A DNA stretch of 64,000 bases from positions 97,900,914 through 97,964,913 of the forward strand of contig NC_059471.1 in NCBI RefSeq assembly GCF_018139145.2, read 5' to 3'. Below the pieces are notes generated by a model. That model was not told where the DNA came from. It made no database searches and saw only the letters and a program-made list of their open reading frames with translations. Source of the DNA: Gymnogyps californianus. Lineage: Eukaryota; Chordata; Aves; Accipitriformes; Cathartidae. Within the stretch, counting starts at the first letter, position 1. Each line of letters starts with the position of its first letter. Of the stretch, positions 1 through 11,314 are shown one piece after another. A program made the position numbers and the translations under genes.

Positions 1-1441
1 ACAGGAAGCTGCCTGCAGTAATGCGTGTGGGTGGCATGTTGATGTGAGTTGACATATCACCTTGTTTCCCATGTTTTCAGGCTGTGAGACAGGAGGAGGA
101 AATTTTCTGTTTTATCTGCTCTGTGCTAGCCTTGATTGTATTGGGTTTCATCCCACCCCTTCTGTTCAGCTGCTTTCTAAGCTCAACAATACTGAGCTTT
201 TCATCTGCCTTCTTTGGGGAGAGATTTCCTAGGTCTCAATCATTTTTTATATCTCCTGTAATGTAGTCATACCATTTTTCTAAAAAGACTTAAGCAGTCC
301 TAGGCATAAATTCCAGGTAAGCCTTATGCCTTCTATGGAGACATGGTAACATTGGTCCATTTTATCCCTTATTCCAGTCTGTGATCAGCCTAATGCCTTG
401 TTAGCTTCAGCCAGCAGCAGCACACCAAGCAGTGACAGTCACTGCCCTGTGTACGCTGGTGCCCAGGTGCTTTTTGCTCTAGCTGTACTTCGCGATATGA
501 TGAATTCAGTGTTTCACTTTGTGTTTTCTAGCCACCACCTTCTGAATTTGTGGAATTTTTTCAGGCCTCTCTGGGACTCTACATCAATCATGTAAAACAG
601 TTCCTTCTATTCTGTCCATACTCTTAAGGTAATTAGAAGAGATTAGTGAGATATAATTCTTCACTACAAGAATCATAAGAAACATCTGTATAATGAACTT
701 CACATCATGATGTTTTTAATTATTGTTTCAATCAATTTGTCAGGTAGAGATGTAAGTTTTACTAACCATAATTCTTCAGGGTATCCCTAGATCCTTTTTA
801 AACAATGGGTAAAATATTTACTGTTCTATGGTCCTCTAGGAACATGATGGGGTTTTCTGAGAAAGCCAATGTATTCTCCAGCTTTTTAGCAAATTCTTTC
901 ATATGCTCTCCCTTGGACCTGATAACTTATTGATTTTTAATTGTTTCTTCTTTAGATATCTTAGTTTTGGTATGATCTCATCTTTATCATGTCTTGCATC
1001 TCTGCAACATTCTCAACATTAAAGACCAAGGCAAAGAAAGTTATTTAACTTCTCAGCAATTCCTTTTCCTTTCTGCCTTGCTCTTTTACTCCCTGTGATT
1101 TAGGACATCTAATGATTATTGCACATACTGGCTTTTTTTGGCCATCTCTGAAGACATTCGTCTTGTCTCCATTTACAATAGGTACCAAGAGCATTCACCA
1201 GAAATGAACTGCTTTCAGTAATAGAAAGCTCAGCAAACAAATGGAAAACAGTTTAAAAAAAGTCATCTGTTACCACAAGAATGCAACAATTTGCTGAAGT
1301 ACTTACATTTTAAGAATTTGTATAGACTGACTGCTTTCAGTGGATTACTTACGTGAGTCAAGTTAATTCCATGACTAAATGTTTTGTTTATTGATTTTTT
1401 AATTTGAAAAATTGCAAATATCAGGAATTTTAAATACTTAC
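1..1441 (-). other. PDE9A: PDE9A intron (partial), downstream of the last visible exon
   Basis: This is the 5' part of the intron after exon 1442-1528, in minus-strand gene direction. The next PDE9A exon, which would carry the segment around the first metal-binding histidine, was looked for and not seen, so it probably lies beyond the left edge. Most of the interval is occupied by an old CR1-type LINE. The donor of the preceding exon, GTAAGT, is read at 1436-1441. Confidence 0.75.
90..1200 (-). mobile_element. Ancient, decayed CR1-type LINE fragment
   Basis: Read on the plus strand, the interval follows the antisense of the CR1 3' half in order. The region near 170-260 matches the 3'-terminal segment that reads 'ctaagctcaacaatact...'. 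270-350 matches the next block. 640-820 contains the landmark 'tttcaatcaatttgtcagg', followed by 'gggtatccctagatcc'. 880-1100 contains 'cttggacctgataacttatt' and 'aagaccaaggcaaagaaag'. These are recognisable blocks of the CR1 reverse-transcriptase ORF and its 3' flank, recalled from amniote (turtle/crocodile-like) CR1 copies. The element's sense strand is minus and its 3' end is at the left. Heavy divergence, many stops and a loss around 480-600 indicate a copy that probably predates modern birds. Ends are approximate and there is no coding capacity. Confidence 0.72.
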
Positions 1442-1528
1442 CAACCACCTCTTTAACGTGATAGGATTGATGTTGAAGTCTTTTACCAACCCAAGATCAT
1501 GGTACATATGTTCCAAACAACTGAGCAT
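1442..1528 (-). CDS. PDE9A: PDE9A coding exon 10 of those visible (residues 211-239), start of catalytic domain
   Basis: The 87-bp exon is flanked by acceptor ...gctgcag on its right and donor GTAAGT (1436-1441) on its left. It encodes 29 complete codons beginning [15 protein letters not shown] and ending ITLKRWL. This matches mammalian PDE9A immediately before the VHDNYRNNPFHNFRH segment, with a few conservative changes (K for R, N for S, I for V). These residues form early helices of the PDE catalytic domain, which hydrolyses cGMP to GMP. The metal-ligand histidines and aspartates come in later exons outside the window. It is the last PDE9A exon visible here. Confidence 0.95.
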
Positions 1529-4500
1529 CTGCAGCCAGGAACAGATAGGTTATTGGCTTGGTAAATATCACTTTACTTTACGATACATTGCAGAGTGAAT
1601 TTTCTCCTTGCAAGCATCGAATAATTGCAGAGCCCTCTTGTTAAGATGAAAGAAAGATGTTCAAAGATTGCATTATTAAAGAGAGTGCAAGAGGGGAGAC
1701 AGAGAGGTTCTGAAAGCTTTTTGAAGTAGACAGATTGCTGTTGACTTCATAGGTTTTGTGCAGGGCTTTGAATCACACCAGCTCTCTTTTGTAATTGTGA
1801 TTCATGCGTATCATAGCAAACCCTTCTCACAAAAAAGTATTGCCATTTTTCTAATTCAGCTGGGATATGTTCTAAAGCTCAATGAAATCAGTGGGAGTTT
1901 TTCCACTGACTCCAGAGGCCCTAGCTGTACAGAAATGGATCAGGCCCTAGCTGTATAGAACATGACAGCAGATAATAGGAGATCCTTAAAGAAACATTTA
2001 TTCTAGATATGTGTCAATATCTTCTTTCTTCATGACTTTTTGCGAGTTCCTAAATCCGCTACCTTAACTCGGATTTCTTGTTTAACAAAAGATCTCCCGT
2101 TATAACACAAAATTGCAGCAGGTTTGTGACCATCCACTCCCATAAACTGTAACTATGAATCCAATAGCTGAAATGCAAAGGCAGGCTCCTCTTTTAGGAC
2201 AACATCTACTCTGCGATAGGAAGGGGGATGCAGATAGTTCAGCACTGCCGCTCCTGGTTAATCTTCTGGGTTTGAAAATATTGCAAAAGAAAGGTATGGA
2301 TAATCTGATGTGTCTGGGCACTACACAGCTGCCACCAGTCAGAAATGAGCAGACTTCCAGGAGTTCAGGAGTTTATGTACTTGCATTCCCATTTCTGAAG
2401 GCAAAATCTGCAGGGGATGAAATGTAGCCATTACATTAGCAGATACAGTTCTTAGACTGTAGACTGATCCAGGAGTTTTTAACATGATGAGGGTAATGTC
2501 ACAAATATGGCCTTGGAGACATTTTTAGTTAGGTTTCTGTTATTTAGGCTCTTAAAAACTCTCCACAAAAATGATTTCATGTAATGAAACTTTATATTTA
2601 TCCAGGGAATATACACAGTTCATGCAGTAACAAGCGGGCTCGTTTTGAGTCATCCGAACAGGAAAAAAGAGACTTTCCTGCAAGACTTGAGGGACAATGT
2701 CATGAGCTGAACTGTGCTCAGATCACATGGCCAGCATTTTGCTGTAGACCACCTTGACTTGTTCCTAGTCCCTGAGGTAGAATATATGTTTTGCAATAGT
2801 TTCAGAAAAGACTTTTTGAGACAATAAACTTGATCTAGAAGGGCTGAATTACCCTCGGAAATGCCTATCTCCCTCCAGCTGTTGCCAAGAGAGCTTTGGG
2901 TGAGTGGCAGGGTGACTCTGAGTCCCAAAGCCCCTGCCCTGGACACGTGAGAATCTCAGTTTTCATTTTTAGCTTTCTTGGTCAACAGCAAAAGCTTGAA
3001 TATTGGACTCTTCTAAGGCTTGAAAGTGAGTGGGCATTTGAGAAAGAGAATGCAAGCTTGCTGCATAGCTCTCTTTACTGAGATGCTGCAGAGCACAACA
3101 TTATTAATTTGCTTACAGAAGACTGGTTTATAACCTGCCTGCCCCACATTGAGCACGTGGGCAAATACTCATTGCTAAACAAGCATTGACAGAATTGAAA
3201 TATTCTCTGTAAACATAAACCAGAGCTGAAAAGGTGAGATAAACCCATATGGTGCTCGGCTCACCAGAGTTTGTGCAGTATCTTATTTCTGAGCAGCACT
3301 CCTCCTCGCAGGGCATGTCTAATCTCCGCACCCTCGTTAGCCTTGTTCATGCCACCATATAGGGTTTCCTAGTACTCTGAATGAGTTACTGTGTTAAAAT
3401 ACTATGCCTCAGCACACAAGAATCCATGGATAATGGTTTTTGTCTCTATTCTTTCTTAATAGTCAGAACAACAATGAGCCAGCAGTGTTATGGTCCACCT
3501 GGCAGGTCGTAATTCTCTCTTGCTGTAAAGTTCTGACAGGCATTCAAAAGCTGGGGGCGAGCCATTTTGCCTGAGCAGTTGTATGGCCATGGTACAGAGA
3601 AAAGGGGCTGGAGAGGGAGCGGTAACTGCAGACACCAGCCTCAGCTTGGCACGGACCGCACAAGGGAAGCTCTGCCAGCTTGCGTGAATGGGAGATGGAC
3701 CTAAAGCCACCATGGAGTCCTTCTGTTATTCTACCAGCCAGATGAAATATCCTGAAGGGCGTATGCTGTTCCTGTGGGTGCGGTACGGGGTATTTTTCCT
3801 TGTCATGTTGATTTACAGGTGCTGAGCCAGAATGACTCTTGTATGCACAACATCTGATTGAGAAGGTAATTAAGGTGATTGCTGCTGGGGGTGCTGCTAG
3901 AACTACCCAATCCTTCCCTTGGGAAAAACCCAACACTAAAACCTAGTTTAGTCCTGCCCTCCCTTACATTTTTCCTAGGTGAGATTTGCTTGTATTTGCT
4001 GAATCTAGTTTTACATTATAAGCTGGCCATTACAGAAACATCCTTCTCCTTCATGTTTCTGCAGAGGTTTACACATGGGCCTTCCAGAACCTTCTGCAAT
4101 ACAAGTGATGAACAACGAATAATACTAATAGCAATAAGAAAAATAAGAAAATGAAACAATAAGAAAATACTAATAGGCCATGCACGCAGCTTTGCAACCT
4201 CTTCAGAAAGCATCACAGAAAAACCCTTTTCTAAAAGGGTATGAATCAATGCATGCACCTCTACCTGGCTTCACACAGCAGTATGCAGCTTCATTGATTT
4301 GGGCAGAGTTATTGATGATGTGCTTAAACATAAACTTTGCTAGGGATCGATTTGTTCAAATAAAATGGCACAAGGGAACTCATGTGGCAGTAATGATAGT
4401 GGGACATTACTAGGAAGATATTAAAGAAAAAATAAAGAGGGATCAGGTTATGATAATCAGCACAATCTATCTGGCATCTGTCAGGAAAAAGTACTGTATT

Positions 4501-4641
4501 CTGGTGTGATATGAAAATTAAAAAAATAGAGAGATTAAGGGGCAGAAAAGGGGAAAAGCCCTGCAGACCATCTCAAAGGGCTCTTCTGGCCTTGTTGGCT
4601 CTCAGAAAGAGTGCTATACCCAGCTAACATGGCATCCTTAC
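1529..4641 (-). other. PDE9A: PDE9A intron
   Basis: This intron lies between the exons at 4642-4716 and 1442-1528. I see no exon-like segment, RNA gene or recognisable repeat in it. Open frames such as 2155-2427 (+) and 3544-3936 (-) have no recognisable content and no splice context. Confidence 0.8.
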
Positions 4642-4716
4642 CTCGTTGGGCTCCCAAAGCCAGACGTCAAAGGTTGGTTTCCGAAGCGCTTCTATGGTCT
4701 CCTGGGACAGCATGTA
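4642..4716 (-). CDS. PDE9A: PDE9A coding exon (residues 186-210), catalytic domain N-terminus
   Basis: The 75-bp exon has acceptor ...tgtctgcag on its right and donor GTAAGG (4636-4641) on its left. Its 25 codons start [14 protein letters not shown] and end WLWEPNE, almost identical to mammalian PDE9A, which has L and P at two of the first five positions. In the published PDE9A2 catalytic structures this stretch is the first helix of the catalytic core. It is in phase 0 at both ends, so skipping it would keep the frame but remove the helix. The reading frame continues past the donor into intron and soon terminates. Confidence 0.97.
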
Positions 4717-7073
4717 CTGCAGACAAAAAGGCAGTCGGTGTAAGTGAGGGTCCCCTGCCCCAGTGTGGGACCTGCCGTCGGCATGTCCCTGGGACTCCTG
4801 GGGTCCCATTCACACGGGGTTTAGCTGTATTTCCCAAGGACAGAGCAACTGATCTCTCCCTCTGCCTGCCCAACCCTCCTCTCCATCCCCACCGGCCACT
4901 CGTGGTCATGCCAGGATGCCCACGCCTGGTGGACAGCAAGCCCCCAGGCAGCTCGCTGCCTGTCACGGCACCAGCTGGCAGGCCACTGATCGGTGGGGAT
5001 CCTTATGGAGCAGGGAGGTGGAGGGTTTGGGAGAAAAGGGAGGAGAGAGGAGGTGTTATGGACAGGGTTGCTCGTAGATCCAGCAAGGGGATGTAAGGGG
5101 CGCAGGGCACAGATCCATCCCTGGCTGCACTGGTTCTGCTGCCTGCAGAGCATCAGCGACGTTCAGTGCAGCCAGTCATGGCTGGGTGGTGTGAAGTCTC
5201 TATGCTTATAGTGTTAAATTAGCTGGTAGGCATGATATGTTTACTTTCAGATGATTTATGCTCTCATTTTGAGTATTTTTTCAAGAACACCCACATTTTC
5301 AAATTGGTTGTCAGTCTGCAAGATTCAAGTGATTTTTTTATCATTACGCTCAGAAGCTTAGAACAAAATCAAGCTCATCGGCCAGTTACAATTTGTATAC
5401 AAAATAAAAAAAAAAGGAATGTGGAGGGTTAAAAGATCAGGGGAGATCTGGACTCTACTGAATCATATTTTTGAGACTCTATTGATCAGAGTCTTTCTGG
5501 GACAAAAAACCCTTGCAGCTTTAATTGGCTCATTTACCATGGCTGTCTCTAATTATTTTGGGCTTACTGTACTGAGCAGGTGAATGAAATTTTTTGAGCC
5601 ATCAAATTGTTGATACTTAATCCAAGGAAGAATAACACTGAAGATTACTTTTCCTTCTTGAGGGGGCAATGATTTTTGCATTTGCCTATATAATGTAAAT
5701 TTAATATGACATTCTGCAAGAAATCTGTGAATTATCAGTACAGATTTGTTATTTGATAAGAGTGTTGTAATAACATCTTCTTTCAGTGGACTCATCACTT
5801 CCTAGACTCACTGACATTGGACAAATCCAACATTTGACAACTGATAACAGATTTTGCAAATCTGTCAAACAGAACCCAAACTTCTGAAACCAAAACTCCT
5901 GTGAGCTTTGGTCTAGGGACAACACAGACTACCAGGTTACTCTGCAGTCAGTTAGTACAACTCTTCATTGCACTTGTTAATTCAAGATCCTAATATCATA
6001 GCAGTAGATCAAAGATTGATCTGACATATATACTTATCAAGGGAAAAATAATTTTTAGAACTGATACATTTTGCGAAAACGTGTGTTAGTGTCAGGAGCA
6101 CAAGCCTCTTGGGCACAAGTTAATTAAAAGAAATGTAAGTCTCATGATGTCTGCTTCAGAGACCTAGAGGTTACTTCCGCTAGGCAGAGCAGAATAAACA
6201 GCAGAACTTATAATTTGTAACTCTGTAAGGCCCTGAAGACAAATATGCAAGGATGCATGTCCATATCATACACCTGCATCACATGGGACCATGTGAACTT
6301 GAGAGCGGCTCAGCCAGCTTTGATGTGTGCAGGCAAGTGCCCATGTTAACTATGATTTGCACATGTGTGAGCTGGTGTTTTGTCAAGGTGTGAGCTGGGC
6401 ATTGTGCAGACATAACCTGGTAGCTTTGAATAATTCCTGTGGGCAAAGACTGCCGGTGCTAGGACCAAAGATCCTGTGTGCTTCATGGTTTCAGCCTCAT
6501 TCATCACTGTGAATTTGTACTTGTACTTGCCCAGTAGACATTTTTCTTCAAGCATTACTGTTTTCTCTAGCAAATACAGTAACTCATTTTCACAAGGACA
6601 ATGAATCATTCTGGAGAGAATCCAATGTCGCATTTTCTCTTTGTTTCCCTAGGTGAAGCATCCCCATAAATTACTTTTTAAATTAAAAAATAATCCATTA
6701 GGAGAAAACAGGCAGCAGCACTATTTTCAATTAGAGTACAATATTATAGGCTATTTTTGATTGTTTGCTACGAGCATGAAGAATAAACAAATATAACTAG
6801 ACAAAAGAGCGTTAAATGTTGATGAATGCAAAATGTTCATTAACATTTCAAACACTAATGACCTTTCAAGTATTAAAGACTACTGAGGATCCAACTTTAA
6901 ATCACCGCAGGCAACAACAGCTTTTTCCATTGGCTTCCAGGGATTTTGGATCAAGCTGTGGGTTTAGAATAACTAGGAGGTAGATGGCTAGGGAGTCATG
7001 CATTGTAAACCAGCACTTGTCAGGATGGCAAGCGCGTGGTAGGATTCTGGGAAAAGCAAGCATTGCGTGATAC
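4717..7073 (-). other. PDE9A: PDE9A intron
   Basis: The intron begins 3' of exon 7074-7155 and ends at the acceptor beside 4716. 4720-5100 is fairly GC-rich and gives several overlapping chance frames on both strands. The rest is A/T-rich and shows nothing recognisable. Confidence 0.8.
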
Positions 7074-7155
7074 CTTTGGGTAGGATGGTACATCCCGCCG
7101 GGGAGTCGGCCTCTTGTTTTCATCCAAAAAGCTGTACTTGCAGGGACAGTTAGTC
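7074..7155 (-). CDS. PDE9A: PDE9A coding exon (residues 158-185), linker into catalytic domain
   Basis: The 82-bp exon has acceptor ...atttcag on its right and donor GTATCA on its left; a GTATC donor is weaker than the others in this gene. The first base completes the split Arg codon 158. It then encodes [20 protein letters not shown] and ends DVPSYPK. The mammalian protein has [20 protein letters not shown] here, so the Cys-x-Cys and the TPRRDVP block are kept. This segment connects the N-terminal regulatory region to the catalytic core. Confidence 0.96.
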
Positions 7156-10100
7156 CTGAAATGAAATATTCAGCTCTTAACTTTGTGGGAACAGAACCAC
7201 AGTGCCTCGAAAAATGCCAGAAGTACTCTGGTCTCTCAGTAGGCATCGCTCAGAGAATTACCCCACTCCCCAACATCTCCCTTTCTAACATGGTGTTGCT
7301 CAAATGCTTTAGAAGTGGGATCCTCTTTAGGATTTTCTCCCCTTGTGCAACACTCCCGTCGCCCCTTCTCTGTCTATTTGAATTCAAGTGAGGAGCATCT
7401 GTCTTCAGGCACATATCCAGGGATACCCAACCACTTCTGTTTAAACCAAGTAACTTTCCTTTCAGCGAGCAGCTTGCTATCCATGGCAGGCATAGTTGTC
7501 CAGGGACGGCAGAGCCCTGCCGGGGGCCACTCTGAGTATGGACACTGGCACGCCTGTGCTTATTCACTAGTGTAGGCACACACTGAGCCCATGGCTTATT
7601 GCAGCCCAGCTCCAGGCCTCGTAAAAGCTTGGGTAAGACTGTCCATTTTGATGGCATGACCATCTTGCCTGCTGCCCTCCAGGCGCGACGAGAGCAGTGA
7701 GGCACAGGCTCGGCAGACACAGTCTGCTTGGCTCCCCGGTCCTGGAGGAAGGGAGCCACTGCCAGCAATTGCAGGTAATTAACACTTGCCTGGTTATTAA
7801 CACCAGCACCCACTGCCAGTTATCTACTCTTCCTTCCTCTGCATGCGGAAGAGCCAATCTGATGCTCTCCCATCTGAGCAGAGGACCATGACAGGGGGAG
7901 GTGCACACCAGCCTTACAGCCTTTGCAGAACATCTAGGTTGCTGCACTGCAGTGCGAGAGCAGTTTCTTGCCTTACAGCCACGGGGGGCACAATAAAACT
8001 AAGAGCGCTGTGGTATCACCCATGGCAATCGTGATACTTTAACTCAACATGTGTTTCCCAGGTAGTTGGTCGCATGGACTTCAATAACACTCATGTGAGG
8101 TTGATCTGCTTGCATTTTGCATTTATCCCTGTAGTCCTAACATTTAGATTATCCTTTCTCATTTTTCAAGCTGCCTGGCAAATGAAGCTAAAAGAAATCC
8201 CCCAAAAGAAGCCAACCAAAACATTCCATTAACTTTATTTGTCCCTTTTAAAATTATTTCGCATATCGTGTATTGAATCTCTTTTTAGTGCTTCTCTTCT
8301 CTGTTGGGAATTGGTCCAGGTCTCTTTTCTTTTCGCCTCTTAACATTGATGTCTGCTATCATTTCTGATGCATTGTCTGAATCCTGCAAAAGTTATGTCA
8401 TCTTACAGTTTATGGTGGTCAGCTGGCTTCAACCAGCTGCCTTTTCCTGCCCTGTTTAAGGAGATTCTCGGTTGGTGAGAAGCTGTCTTAATAGTTTCTA
8501 AAGCTTTTTCCTCAAAACTCCACTGTGAGGGGTATTAGTAGGATAAAAATAGTGAGATGATTGGGGCATTCCTTGCCCTAATTTGAGCTGGCTGCCAGGG
8601 TTAGCTGAGGGTCAGCCAGCTATCTCTAATTCCCAGCTGTAGTAAGACATCGAAGCCTTCATCCTGCCACACTGGGGAACACACCAGAGCCAGGATGCAT
8701 CAGACCTTTACAAATGTAAAACTGTATCTGCAAATGATCATGATTTTAAATGACATTATAATGTTATTAGCATCTGCCAGTAGTGAGTGCAAAAAGCAGA
8801 CTAGCAAAAAAAGCAATTTGAGGGGGTGCAAGTGGGGCTGCTTTGCTCTTCTGAATAGGAGAGATGCACAATTCACTGTGTGATGACTTTTATAAACCTA
8901 GCTGTTCATCCTTTGTCATTTGGTAATGTAACAGCAAATGTAAGGATATGTAAACATACAAGAATACAGCTGTACACAGGATTAAAGGAATATACGCACT
9001 CACATATACTTATGTACATTAATAAAATTTTGATGTGATCCCTAATTGCAATTGTAACGCATTATCTAGCAAATGACATTGCATAAGGGATGACAAGTCT
9101 AAACAGGAGCAAAACCATTTCCACTTGCCCTGGGATGCCTCTCTTCCCCCCACAGAATGCACTTATCTCACGCCAATGGGAGAGAGCTTGCTCAGCTGCT
9201 CTGGGGTGAAGCACCCCTAGGTTGGGGTCACCGCGGGCTAGTGACATGGCTCCTGCGGAGCCGTGGTCGCTTGGGAATACGGAACCACAGCTCATTTCCT
9301 CAGCAGCTCCCGATGGGGTCCCTCTTAATGGCCAGCTACCAAGGAGCATCCTCTCCTCAGTCTCATAGCAAGAAGAGGTGACTCATAGCCACCCCTAGTT
9401 ATGCACTGAACCTAGCCACATCTAGCTGCTCCTCTGAGACGCAAGCCCTTAGGGTACAGATAATCATGGGCAGAATATTGTGCGAGGAGGAGGAGCTTTT
9501 GTGCAGCCGAGGGGAGGAAGACCCAGCTCAAGGCAACCAAGAAGAGCTGTGACAGGTAGCTGCCACATCGATACGGCACAAAGTGATGCTGAGCAGAGCA
9601 AGTTAGGCTCCTGCTTCAGCGAAAGCAGCTGTGCAGTGTGAGCTCAGAGCAAGCTAGCTTGGGTGTCTGTGCCCAGCACTACCTGCTGCTGAGCACCACA
9701 CCCATTTTTACCACAGCTTTCCAGCGTCACTCTCCATGCTGGTCTCTTGTCTTTTGGCAGCTGTCATATCTCACTACAAGCCCTCGGTGAAGACTACACC
9801 TCAGCTGGAGCCGGCTGCACTGGGCAGACGTAGCACTCCCCACTCCTGTTTTTCTTCTTAACAGATTGCTGTTTATACTACAAAATATAGATTGTAGGGT
9901 GACAAGATCTGGGACAGGAATGAGTCATGGCTGCTGCTGGGACAGTCTCGTACTTCCTGATGTGTGTGGCGGCAACTAAGCGAATGTGAAGTTGCCATAA
10001 CTTCTTTTTTTTGGTTTTAATTCCCTATCTGCCCGTGTGTCACTATGCTCGTAAATGCAGCCCTCCCAGCTCCCTACAACAGTTGAGGAAAAGTAAAGAC

Positions 10101-11229
10101 ACATGCACGGGCACACATGTTATTCACATTGCACCCAGCACAAATCAGCGTACATGTTTTTGCGTTTGCTGACAATCTGAGCTCTGATTTTTCTAACGAG
10201 ATTTCCTCACACACCTGAACAAGAAACGATGCAAGTCACAGGGCAAACTGCAATCCATCCTACTGGTATAAATCTGGAGCAGATCTGAGGTTAATAATGT
10301 TACTCTGCATTTATGCTAGTATGACAGCTGAATTTGGCCTTAGACTTAATAGGAATGTATTAACACTGTGCCTCCTGACATATCTGGATAGCAAAATTTA
10401 TAAAAGCAGGTTATTATAAAACTTAATTCCTTTAGCAAATCTCCCATTGCCCTCAATAGGAAATAGGTTTGATTAAAGGTCAGAGAATTTGTCCCCAAAC
10501 GAAGAAAAAGAGAGAGGCTGTCAATATAGCATACTTACATTTGCTAAGAAAAATCCCCTCCACCCACACTTTGAGCAACGTGGTATATCCTCTTCAGCAA
10601 CCTTCCCAGAAGTATTCATAATCTCACAGTGATGATTTGTTTGTCCTAATGGGGTATTTCAGTGACACAGGGGGCAGACTTTCCAGCCAAGACCGCGTAC
10701 CGTACAAAATGCAATTTTTTTCTGCTGTTGTTTTAATTACAGCGAAACCAAGCTTCACAATCACAGTGAGCTCTTGAATTAGAAAGTAAATTCCCAATTT
10801 CTTGTTGAATTTGAAATGGATGTTTTATAATAGCATGAGATCATAATTAGAAGAGCTGCTACATATTTATTTGATATTTTCCCAGAATATATTGGAGCTG
10901 ATTCGAGCTTTAACTTGTTCCCAACCAAACGCCGCACTATGCAGAAGTTCTTTTCCCATTAAATCTGGATGAAGAATTCCCATTCTGTATGGTCAAAAAT
11001 AACTCTCTGTTGCAAGACCTTTTTCTCTATTCCCGTGGCCCGAGCTATTTTAACTGATGAATGGCTATAGATCTTCAAATGTTAAATTAAAGCCGCTGTC
11101 CTTAATGGTTATTTGTTTCCTTGCTTCTTTACTTCTAAGCTCAGAAGGTAACTCAATTCTGTGGAAACGCTGCATTAGGGTTTGAAACCAGATGATTATT
11201 TCTTTAGTTAGGTCCAAAGCAGAACTTAC
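7156..11229 (-). other. PDE9A: PDE9A intron
   Basis: The intron separates exons 11230-11314 and 7074-7155. It holds no recognised gene or repeat. 7500-7950 and 9060-9800 are richer in G+C and give long chance frames. 10,800-11,200 is A/T-rich with many TAAT/ATTA motifs and could be regulatory, but nothing in the sequence alone proves that. Confidence 0.75.
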
Positions 11230-11314
11230 CTGCTGCTTCTTGCTGCCATTTCCTCCCTCATCTTTTTAATGTCACTCTTGCATTTCTCGATCTCCACTAC
11301 TTTCAGGCCTTCCA
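11230..11314 (-). CDS. PDE9A: PDE9A coding exon (residues 130-158), coiled-coil-like region
   Basis: The 85-bp exon has acceptor ...ttgacag on its right and donor GTAAGT on its left. It completes Leu130 and continues [20 protein letters not shown], ending EMAARSS plus two bases of Arg158. It matches mammalian PDE9A with one M-for-L change. Charged residues with regularly spaced hydrophobics (L, V, I, I, M) suggest an amphipathic helix continuing from the previous exon. The coiled-coil assignment is inference from the pattern. Confidence 0.96.

Noticed and set aside
1..1441. Search for the next PDE9A exon (metal-binding histidine segment)
   Set aside because: No matching peptide with splice sites was seen on the minus strand. 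The interval is mostly CR1-derived.
4624..4809. Minus-strand 61-codon frame as a stand-alone gene
   Set aside because: Only the middle part (4642-4716) is real, as a PDE9A exon bounded by splice sites. The ends run into intron.
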